Shown in pieces: positions 13,098-19,914 of a stretch of 19,914 nucleotides of DNA (position 1 is its first letter; the number at the start of each line of letters is the position of its first letter). This DNA is from an uncultured Eubacteriales bacterium (GTDB taxonomy: Bacteria > Bacillota > Clostridia > Oscillospirales > Acutalibacteraceae). The notes beneath the pieces were generated by a model, which was not told the origin of the DNA, made no database searches, and worked only from the letters and a program-made list of their open reading frames with translations. Location of the stretch: NCBI GenBank assembly GCA_934486705.1, contig CAKSQS010000046.1, positions 1 through 19,914 on the forward strand, read 5' to 3'. The position numbers and the translations under genes were made by a program.

Positions 13098-14147
13098 ATG
13101 CAGGAGTATAAAACAAAAAAGGTATTTGCGGGTGGTGTTCAGATAGGCGGCGGCGCGCCGGTTACGGTGCAGTCAATGCTTAATATACCCGCGCACGATA
13201 TTGCGGGCAATGTAGAGCAGGCAAAAGCGCTTGAAAAGGCGGGGTGCGATATTATACGTGTTTCCGTGCCCGATAAGGAGAGCGTTAAAACACTGGCGGC
13301 ACTTAAAAGCAATATATCAATACCCGTTGTGGCCGATATTCATTTTGACTACATGCTGGCGCTTGAAAGCGTTGCGGCGGGAGCGGATAAAATAAGAATA
13401 AACCCCGGCAATATAGGTGCGGACGATAGGGTAAAAGCCGTTGCGAACGCCTGCAAGGCGGCGGGAGTGCCTATAAGAATAGGGGTAAATTCAGGCTCGC
13501 TTGAAAAAAACATTTTGGCAAAATACGGCTCGCCCACGCCCGACGCTATGGTGGAAAGCGGGCTTTACCATATATCATTGCTTGAAAAGTTTGATTTTGA
13601 CGATATTGTGCTTTCCCTTAAAAGCTCGAATGTAGTTACAATGTATAACGCATATGTTTTGGCGGCGGAAAAATGCCGCTATCCGCTGCACTTGGGCGTA
13701 ACCGAGGCGGGTACTGCGGCAAACGGCACGGTAAAATCCGCTGCGGGCATAGGCGGGCTATTGCTGCGCGGAATAGGTGATACAATTCGCGTTTCATTAA
13801 CAGACGACCCCGTGCGCGAGGTTGAAACGGGCAAGCGGCTTTTAAAGGCAATAGGGCTGCGCACAGGCGGCGTTAAATTTGTTTCCTGCCCCACCTGCGG
13901 CAGAACGAAAATCGACCTTATAAAAATTGCGAACGAGGCAGAAAAACGCCTTAAGGACTGCGATAAGAATATAACCGTTGCCATAATGGGCTGCGTTGTA
14001 AACGGTCCGGGTGAGGCAAGAGAAGCCGATATAGGCATTGCCGGGGGCGATAATTGCGGCGTGCTTTTTAAAAACGGCGAAATAATTAAAAAAGTGCCCG
14101 AAAGCGCGCTGCTTGACGAGCTTTTGGCGGAAATAGAAAAATTATAA
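13098..14147 (+). CDS. ispG: 4-hydroxy-3-methylbut-2-enyl diphosphate synthase
   Basis: A 349-residue iron-sulfur enzyme of the MEP pathway that reductively opens MEcPP to HMBPP. A TIM-barrel N-terminal part (VQSMLNIPAHDI..., VADIHFDYMLAL, KIRINPGNIG) is followed by the cluster-binding half with SCPTCGRT (about 262-269) and GCVVNGPGEA (about 299-308), giving the three cysteines and the Glu that hold the 4Fe-4S cluster. Length matches the short bacterial form. It lies 6 nt after rseP with GGGTGA as a weak ribosome site. Confidence 0.96.
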   Translation: MQEYKTKKVFAGGVQIGGGAPVTVQSMLNIPAHDIAGNVEQAKALEKAGCDIIRVSVPDKESVKTLAALKSNISIPVVADIHFDYMLALESVAAGADKIRINPGNIGADDRVKAVANACKAAGVPIRIGVNSGSLEKNILAKYGSPTPDAMVESGLYHISLLEKFDFDDIVLSLKSSNVVTMYNAYVLAAEKCRYPLHLGVTEAGTAANGTVKSAAGIGGLLLRGIGDTIRVSLTDDPVREVETGKRLLKAIGLRTGGVKFVSCPTCGRTKIDLIKIANEAEKRLKDCDKNITVAIMGCVVNGPGEAREADIGIAGGDNCGVLFKNGEIIKKVPESALLDELLAEIEKL

Positions 14148-14163
14148 ACGGAGTGTAAAAAAA

Positions 14164-17100
14164 GTGGGCAAGGCATTATTCTCTCAAATATTCGATACAG
14201 GGCTGTCAGCCGATATTTCGGAAATATTCGGCGACACCGTTATAGAAAAATGCTCGCTTGATACCGACGAACGCGCTTTAAACGCGGAGCTTAAGGCAGA
14301 AAAATACATATCATCAGAAAAACAGCACGAGCTTGTAAATCAGCTTAAAAACGCACTTAAACTAAATGAATGCCGTATTTCCTGCATTTTTTCGGAGGAC
14401 GCTTTAATACCCGCCGCCTGCGCCGATATTACGGCGGAATTAAGACTTAAAAACGCCGCGCTTAACGGCTATTTTAACGGCGCGGAATTTAACCTTAGTG
14501 ATAACAATGTTAATATTACGCTTAAATACGGCGGGTATGACACCATAACCGACTGCGGCTTTGAAAACGCCTTTAAGCGCATTATAAAGGAGCGTTTCGG
14601 GCGGGATATTACCGTTTCGTTTGACGGTCAGCTTGAAAAAGTGGAAATTGACCTGCCGCCCGCAGAGCCCGTACAGCCTGCCGGAAGACCCGAAAGGCAG
14701 GCAGCCGAGCCTAGGCAGAGCGCGCCCGCGCGCCCCGTTGCACCCAAAAAGGAAATTAAATTTGAAAAGCGAGAGGGCAGACCCGATAACGGCATAGTCT
14801 ACCTTGATAATCCGCAGCAGTTTTACGGCAGGGGCGGTATTTCCAACAATACCCGTGATATGATAAGCATTACAGGCGACGATACCGAAATTGCCTGTTG
14901 GGGCGAGGTTTTTGGGCTTGAGACCCGCGATATTAAAACCAAGCGAAATACGGATATGACAATAGTTAACTTCTCGTTCAGCGACCATACAAACTCGCTC
15001 AATGCCTCACTGTTTATCGATACCCACCGTATGGGCGATATTGCCCCCTTAAAGGACGGCGCATTTATACTTGTAAACGGCTCGTATGAATTTGATAACT
15101 ACAAAAAGGATTTCGTTGTAAAGCCGCGCGCTATGGCGCTTTTGCAGAAATACACCGAAAAGGATGAGCACGAGGGCGAAAAGCGCGTTGAACTGCACTG
15201 CCACACCAATATGTCCGCAAAGGACGCGGTTTCCTCTGCCGACGCTATTGTAAGGCAAGCCTATGAGTGGGGTCACAAGGCAATAGCCATTACCGACCAC
15301 GGCGTTGTTCAGGCATACCCCGCCGCCGCAGGCGCGGTTAAGGCAATACGCAAATCGGGCGGCGATTTTAAGGTTATTTACGGCGTTGAGTCTTACTTTG
15401 TGGACGACGTTAATAACGACGTAAAGGATTTAAACGCAAAGCAAACGGCGAAATTCCGCTACCACCAGATTATACTTGTTAAAAACCTTACAGGGCTTAA
15501 AAACCTTTATAAATTAGTGTCCGAGGCGCATTTGCACGATTTCCGCGGCAAGCCGCTCACAATGCGCAGTAAATTGGATAAGCTGCGCGAGGGGCTTATT
15601 TTGGGCAGCGCCTGCGAGCAGGGCGAATTATACCGCGCGATAATCGACGAAAAGCCCGAAGAAGAGCTTTTAAGAATTGCCGATTATTACGATTATCTTG
15701 AAATTCAGCCCCTCGGCAACAACGCGTTTATGGTGCGCGAGTCATCATACCCCGATAAAAAGGATAAGAAGACGGGAGCGGTTATACCCAACCGCTTTAA
15801 AAAGGTTACCGATTTTGAGGTTATAAAAAACTTTAACCGCAAGGTTGTTGAATTGGCGGACAAGTTGGGCAAGCCCGTTGTAGCCACGGGCGACGTACAT
15901 TTTCTTAAAAAGAGCGACGATATAATACGTAAAATACTTATGGCGGGGCAGGGCTTTGATGATTTTGACAACCAAGCGCCCCTGTACCTTAAAACGACCG
16001 ACGAAATGCTTGCCGATTTTGATTATTTCGGCGAGCGCGCACGCGAATTTGTAATTGATAACCCGAATAAGATTGCCGATATGGTAGACGGCGACGTGAT
16101 ACCCGTGCCCGACGGCAACTATCCCCCTGTAATTGAGGGGTCGGACGAGCTGCTGCATGACATTTGCTGGGACACCGCACACAAAACCTACGGCGAAAAT
16201 TTGCCCGAGGTGGTTGAAAAGCGCCTTGAAAAGGAGCTTAACTCCATTATTAACAACGGGTTTTCAATAATGTATATTTCGGCGCAAAAGCTTGTGGCAT
16301 ACAGCGAGGAAAACGGCTACTTGGTGGGCTCGCGTGGTTCGGTAGGTTCTTCATTTGCCGCTACCATGGCGGGTATTTCCGAGGTTAACCCCCTGCCGCC
16401 GCACTATGTTTGCCCCGAGTGTCGGTACAGCGAGTTTTTCCTGCACGGCGAGGTAGGCTCGGGCTTTGACCTGCCCGAAAAAAAGTGCCCCAAGTGCGGC
16501 GCACAGCTTAACCGCAACGGTCACGATATTCCGTTTGAAACGTTTTTGGGCTTTAAGGGCGATAAAGTACCTGATATAGACCTTAACTTTTCGGATGAAT
16601 TTCAAAACTCGGTGCAGAAATACACCGAAACCCTGTTCGGCAGCGAAAACGTGTTTAAGGCGGGCACTATTTCAACGGTTGCCGAAAAGACCGCCTACGG
16701 CTTTGCAAAGGCATATGCCGAGAAAAAGGGCATAACCTTAAGCAACGCGGAATTAAACCGTTTGGCGTCGCTTGTGGAAAAGGCGCAGATAAAGCAAACC
16801 ACGGGTCAGCACCCTGCGGGTATGATAATTGTGCCCAAAACCAACACTATTTACGATTTCTGCCCTATACAGCACCCTGCGGACGACGTTAATTCCGATA
16901 TTATAACCACGCACTTCGACTTCCACTCAATTCACGATACAATATTAAAGCTTGACGAATTGGGTCACGTTGTACCTACTACATATAAATATCTTGAAGA
17001 GTATACAGGTATACCCGTAAACGATGTATCAATGAGCGACCCCGAGGTTTACAGTCTGTTTACCTCAACCAAGGCGCTCGGCGTTGAGCCTGACGAAATA

Positions 17101-18021
17101 GATTCAAGAACCGGCACATACTGTCTGCCCGAGTTCGGCACAAAATTCGTACGCGAAATGCTTATTGACTGTCAGCCTAAAAATTTTTCCGATTTATTGC
17201 AGATTTCGGGTCTTTCCCACGGTACGGATGTTTGGCTCGGCAATGCAAAGGACCTTATTGATAACGGCATCTGCACAATTTCCGAGGTTATAGGAACGCG
17301 TGATAACATAATGGTGTACCTGATTCATAAGGGGCTTGAAGAGGGCAGAGCCTTTAAAATAACCGAAACCGTGCGTAAGGGTCTTGTGGCAAAGGGCAAG
17401 GTATCGGCAGAGGATTGGAGCGCCATGGAGGACGATATGCGCTCGCACGGCGTGCCCGAGTGGTACATTGAAAGCTGCCATAAAATAAAGTATATGTTCC
17501 CGAAAGCTCACGCGGCAGCTTATGTTATTTCGGCATTGCGCCTTGCCTGGTACAAGGTGCACCGCCCGCTTGAATTTTACTGCGCTTACTTTACCGCACG
17601 GCCTGAGGATGTGGACGTGCCTACCATAATGCAGGGTAAACAGGCGGTAAGGCAGTATTTGCAAAACATTAAGGCAAAGGGCAAAGAGGCCAGCAAAAAA
17701 GAGCTTGACGTTTATAATAATATGCTTATATTCAACGAGATGATGTCCCGCGGGGTTGAGGTTTTGCCGATTGATATAAAGCACTCGCACGCTATGAAAT
17801 ATCTGCCCGAAAACGGAAAGATGCGACTGCCCTTCGGCGCGCTGTCCGGTGTGGGCGAAAAGGCGGCATACTCAATTTACGAGGCGGCACAAAAGGGCGA
17901 CTTTGTATCGCGCGAGGATTTCCAGATAGAGGCGGGCGTTTCAAAAACCATTATTCAGAATTTAGCGGATTTAGGCGCTATGAACGAATTGCCCGATACC
18001 AACCAGATTTCTATGTTTTAA
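14164..18021 (+). CDS. polC: DNA polymerase III alpha subunit, PolC type, lacking the proofreading exonuclease insert
   Basis: Replicative polymerase of Gram-positive bacteria, 1285 residues (Bacillus PolC is about 1437). Order seen: variable N-terminal domain with a Pro/Ala-rich linker (about 165-200); OB-fold (about 235-330); PHP domain beginning at VELHCHTNMSAKDAV (about 341); zinc-binding CPEC...CPKC (C750, C753, C775, C778); catalytic PDIDLNFS with Asp804 and Asp806; fingers and clamp-binding regions, including the conserved SGLSHGTDVWLGNA; and a C-terminal clamp-binding QISMF. In canonical PolC a DEDD exonuclease is inserted in the PHP domain after VEAYLVDD. Here VESYFVDDVNND runs directly into RYHQIILVKNLTGLKNLYKLVSEAH, with no DxETTG or later exonuclease motifs and no frameshift. 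The GTG start follows GGAG at 10 nt. Confidence 0.96.
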   Translation: MGKALFSQIFDTGLSADISEIFGDTVIEKCSLDTDERALNAELKAEKYISSEKQHELVNQLKNALKLNECRISCIFSEDALIPAACADITAELRLKNAALNGYFNGAEFNLSDNNVNITLKYGGYDTITDCGFENAFKRIIKERFGRDITVSFDGQLEKVEIDLPPAEPVQPAGRPERQAAEPRQSAPARPVAPKKEIKFEKREGRPDNGIVYLDNPQQFYGRGGISNNTRDMISITGDDTEIACWGEVFGLETRDIKTKRNTDMTIVNFSFSDHTNSLNASLFIDTHRMGDIAPLKDGAFILVNGSYEFDNYKKDFVVKPRAMALLQKYTEKDEHEGEKRVELHCHTNMSAKDAVSSADAIVRQAYEWGHKAIAITDHGVVQAYPAAAGAVKAIRKSGGDFKVIYGVESYFVDDVNNDVKDLNAKQTAKFRYHQIILVKNLTGLKNLYKLVSEAHLHDFRGKPLTMRSKLDKLREGLILGSACEQGELYRAIIDEKPEEELLRIADYYDYLEIQPLGNNAFMVRESSYPDKKDKKTGAVIPNRFKKVTDFEVIKNFNRKVVELADKLGKPVVATGDVHFLKKSDDIIRKILMAGQGFDDFDNQAPLYLKTTDEMLADFDYFGERAREFVIDNPNKIADMVDGDVIPVPDGNYPPVIEGSDELLHDICWDTAHKTYGENLPEVVEKRLEKELNSIINNGFSIMYISAQKLVAYSEENGYLVGSRGSVGSSFAATMAGISEVNPLPPHYVCPECRYSEFFLHGEVGSGFDLPEKKCPKCGAQLNRNGHDIPFETFLGFKGDKVPDIDLNFSDEFQNSVQKYTETLFGSENVFKAGTISTVAEKTAYGFAKAYAEKKGITLSNAELNRLASLVEKAQIKQTTGQHPAGMIIVPKTNTIYDFCPIQHPADDVNSDIITTHFDFHSIHDTILKLDELGHVVPTTYKYLEEYTGIPVNDVSMSDPEVYSLFTSTKALGVEPDEIDSRTGTYCLPEFGTKFVREMLIDCQPKNFSDLLQISGLSHGTDVWLGNAKDLIDNGICTISEVIGTRDNIMVYLIHKGLEEGRAFKITETVRKGLVAKGKVSAEDWSAMEDDMRSHGVPEWYIESCHKIKYMFPKAHAAAYVISALRLAWYKVHRPLEFYCAYFTARPEDVDVPTIMQGKQAVRQYLQNIKAKGKEASKKELDVYNNMLIFNEMMSRGVEVLPIDIKHSHAMKYLPENGKMRLPFGALSGVGEKAAYSIYEAAQKGDFVSREDFQIEAGVSKTIIQNLADLGAMNELPDTNQISMF

Positions 18022-18036
18022 CCGGCGGTGATTATT

Positions 18037-19656
18037 TTGAAGCAAAGAATAAACTTTAAAAAAACGGCGTTTGCGGCGTATGCCGCTGCTGCGGTTTTGT
18101 TCGTTGTGTTCTCTGTTTATATGCTTTGTTTTGAAAAAACCGATGTGTTCAGTCCGCGCGAAAACTCTTTGTTTAAAGAAATAACCGATTATACCAAAAC
18201 CGATATTTCCGCGCCTGACGCACCTATAGGAATAAAAAAAGAATACCGTTTTAAAACAAGCAAGGTAAACTCGGGAGATACAAGCCTTATGTTTTACGTC
18301 GGGCACAGCTATGTTGACGTAAGGTTTGACAATACGCTGATTTACAGCACAAGCGCGGCAAAGAGCAACCGCATAGGTGCGTCCCCCACAAGCTATTGGG
18401 TGGTTATACCGCTTTCACGGCTTGATAATGACAAAACGGTTACCGTTACCGTAACCCCCGTATTTAAAAGCGTTGAGAACAGAAAAATCAATTTTATGTT
18501 GGGGTCAAGGTACGCGCTGTTTATGAAACAGCTTAAATCCGACCTGCCGCAGTTAGTGCTTTCGGCGCTTTGTATGGCTATGGGTATTTTGCTTATTGTA
18601 GTGCAGCTTTACCTTATATTAAGAAAACGCACCGCCGTGTGGAATACATTTTTCTTAGGTAATTTTTCGCTGCTGCTCGGTATATGGCGCATAACCGATA
18701 CGCGGTTTTCCGCCTTAATGTTTAAAAACTACACTATGCCCGTAGGGTATATAACGTTGGCGGCGCTTTTTACATTGGCAGCCCCCGTATTGTTGTATAC
18801 CGATAAGCAATACAAGGAAAAGGGCTATATTGTGCTTGATATTGCCGCAATTATAAGCTCTGCTATCTGTGCGGTTGCGCTTATTTGCCAGTTCCTTTCA
18901 ATTGTTGAGCTGCGCCGAATTCTTACCGTCTGCCACATAATGCTTATTGCAGATATTGCCGTTATTATTTCATCGGCGGTGTTTTACAACACGGGCGGAA
19001 AAAGAGATGCCGAATCCGTTATTTTCACGGCGCTGCTTATGTCGGGCGGAATTTTGGATATAATTATTTTTTATCTTAAGGGCTCATCCTCGGGTATAAT
19101 AATTACAATGGTGGCTTTTTTAATTTACACGGTATACGAGTTTGTGGTGAGTCTTTTAAACATAAACAAAAAAGCATACATCGATTCAAAAACAAAGCTT
19201 TTTAATAAGGCATATTGGGAGGATCTGGTTAAGGACATTTTCTCTGCCGAGGAGCAATCCGCTATGATAATGCTTGACCTTAACAGTCTTAAACGCACAA
19301 ATGATACGTTGGGTCACAATGCAGGCGATAAGATGATATCGGAATTTTCTTCAATTCTTAAAAAGGAGATAGGCTCAAAGGAGCTTTTATGCCGCTGGGG
19401 CGGCGATGAATTTGCGGCGTTTGTGCGAAACGCCGACCGCGAAAAAACAAAGGAGTACATTTCGGCTGTAAATAACGCGGTTGCCGCCTATAATCTCTCG
19501 GGTCAGATACCCGAAATACATTTTGCCTGCGGTTATGCTTTATCAAAGGATTATCCCGCTTACTCGTGGCAGGAGCTGCTTGCTAAGGCGGATGAATATA
19601 TGTACAGCGATAAAAAAAGCTGGTACGATAAAAATACCTCTAAAACACGTTTATAA
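18037..19656 (+). CDS. Membrane 7TM sensor diguanylate cyclase (GGDEF)
   Basis: A protein of about 539 residues made of an N-terminal membrane anchor (about 9-30), an extracytoplasmic sensor domain (about 31-170) resembling 7TMR-DISM extracellular domains, a block of about seven membrane helices (about 172-380), and a cytoplasmic GGDEF domain (about 390-530). The cyclase domain has SKTKLFNKAYW, metal-binding LDLNSLKRTNDTLGHNAGD and an intact RWGGDEF active site, so it should make cyclic di-GMP from two GTP. The position of the usual RxxD inhibitory site reads GSKE, so classical product inhibition is probably lost. I prefer the TTG at 18037 (GGCGG 8 nt upstream); the GTG at 18028 has no ribosome site. 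It lies 15 nt after polC, and a strong terminator follows it. Confidence 0.9.
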   Translation: MKQRINFKKTAFAAYAAAAVLFVVFSVYMLCFEKTDVFSPRENSLFKEITDYTKTDISAPDAPIGIKKEYRFKTSKVNSGDTSLMFYVGHSYVDVRFDNTLIYSTSAAKSNRIGASPTSYWVVIPLSRLDNDKTVTVTVTPVFKSVENRKINFMLGSRYALFMKQLKSDLPQLVLSALCMAMGILLIVVQLYLILRKRTAVWNTFFLGNFSLLLGIWRITDTRFSALMFKNYTMPVGYITLAALFTLAAPVLLYTDKQYKEKGYIVLDIAAIISSAICAVALICQFLSIVELRRILTVCHIMLIADIAVIISSAVFYNTGGKRDAESVIFTALLMSGGILDIIIFYLKGSSSGIIITMVAFLIYTVYEFVVSLLNINKKAYIDSKTKLFNKAYWEDLVKDIFSAEEQSAMIMLDLNSLKRTNDTLGHNAGDKMISEFSSILKKEIGSKELLCRWGGDEFAAFVRNADREKTKEYISAVNNAVAAYNLSGQIPEIHFACGYALSKDYPAYSWQELLAKADEYMYSDKKSWYDKNTSKTRL

Positions 19657-19694
19657 TATTCGGGCAAGTGAATTTCAGCTATAAGGCAAAAATG

Positions 19695-19743
19695 AAATCT
19701 CCCCGCCGCCTCGGCAAGCGCCGATGCGGCGGGGAGATTTTTT
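19695..19743. terminator. Strong bidirectional terminator between convergent genes
   Basis: AAATCTCCCCGCCGC (19695-19709) pairs perfectly with GCGGCGGGGAGATTT (19726-19740); the loop itself contains TCGGC-AAGC-GCCGA. T-rich sequence follows on the plus strand (TTTTTTA), and an A-rich stretch on the left gives T-rich sequence on the minus strand. It serves both the GGDEF gene and the convergent transporter gene. Confidence 0.92.
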
Positions 19744-19759
19744 ACGCTAAACATAAAGC

Positions 19760-19914
19760 TTATTCGCTTTCGGGAATTTTTGCTGTTGTTCGGCGCTCTA
19801 CAGCCTCTTTTAAAAGAATGAAAAGCACCGCCGACGCGGGCACGCTTACAAGCGCGCCGAAAATTCCGCCTATATTACCGCCCACCAAAACGGCGCAAAC
19901 CACTATTACGCCGG
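19760..19914 (-). CDS. AI-2E family transporter, C-terminal end (partial)
   Basis: Only the last 50 residues are in the window; the 5' part is beyond the right edge. The visible VVCAVLVGGNIGGIFGALVS and VPASAVLFILLKEAVERR match the final membrane helices of the AI-2E/PerM (UPF0118) family, whose conserved end is GGxxxGxxGaxxxxP. These are polytopic membrane proteins, some exporting autoinducer-2 and others acting as ion/proton antiporters, so the substrate cannot be given from this fragment. The stop is at 19760-19762. It is convergent with the GGDEF gene and shares the terminator. Confidence 0.8.
   Translation of the reverse strand, partial: GVIVVCAVLVGGNIGGIFGALVSVPASAVLFILLKEAVERRTTAKIPESE

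Noticed and set aside
14440..14988. Minus-strand open frame of 182 codons inside polC
   Set aside because: It is a shadow of the polC N-terminal region with no ribosome site or recognisable domain. Similar minus-strand frames throughout 15-18 kb were discarded for the same reason.
15386..15470. Frameshift or assembly deletion explaining the missing PolC exonuclease
   Set aside because: The frame is continuous, the residues across the junction read as conserved PHP sequence on both sides, and a plausible short linker joins them.

Overview
The window reads as a chromosomal segment of a Gram-positive, probably spore-forming member of the Clostridia; an Oscillospiraceae/Ruminococcaceae-type gut organism is my best guess, inferred from gene order and protein style and not proven. 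The evidence is the Firmicutes order pyrH-frr-uppS-cdsA-dxr-rseP-ispG-polC, a PolC-type replicative polymerase, a PdaB-like spore-cortex deacetylase, a SipW/TasA matrix system and a Tn916-like tyrosine recombinase. No tRNA, rRNA or CRISPR array was seen.

Left block (1-5640), all genes leftward. Six closely spaced genes form one operon: a TetR-family regulator, a membrane protein with a PPKTG sorting-type tail, a short TasA/CalY-like protein, a 73-residue cysteine-rich (zinc-ribbon-like) protein, an ER-type SipW signal peptidase, and a longer TasA-like protein with beta-solenoid-type repeats that runs off the window. Upstream lies a tyrosine recombinase gene enclosed by a perfect 23-bp inverted repeat (4140-4162 and 5597-5619). 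Just inside the right repeat is a strong sigma-A promoter (TTGATT-17-TATAAT, 5540-5568) that faces outward, away from the operon, into a stretch without genes. Inverting the 1.48-kb segment would place this promoter about 105 nt upstream of the TetR start codon and its ribosome binding site. I read this as a self-contained promoter inversion switch, shown here in the OFF orientation, that phase-varies a SipW/TasA surface-fibre operon. This is the main discovery candidate.

Middle (5640-7970). Hairpins separate the left block from a short-chain dehydrogenase and the PdaB-like deacetylase (both leftward). A small barstar-like gene with its own promoter follows (rightward).

Right block (7894-19740), all rightward. 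A good promoter precedes pyrH. The operon covers UMP kinase, ribosome recycling factor, undecaprenyl diphosphate synthase, CDP-diglyceride synthase, the MEP-pathway enzymes Dxr and IspG, the site-2 protease RseP, and PolC. It therefore combines nucleotide supply, translation, isoprenoid and lipid-carrier synthesis, envelope proteolysis and replication. A terminator-like hairpin sits between frr and uppS. PolC is about 150 residues shorter than usual because the proofreading exonuclease normally inserted in its PHP domain is absent. A membrane 7TM-GGDEF diguanylate cyclase follows polC. A strong bidirectional terminator ends the run, and a convergent AI-2E-family transporter gene enters from the right edge.
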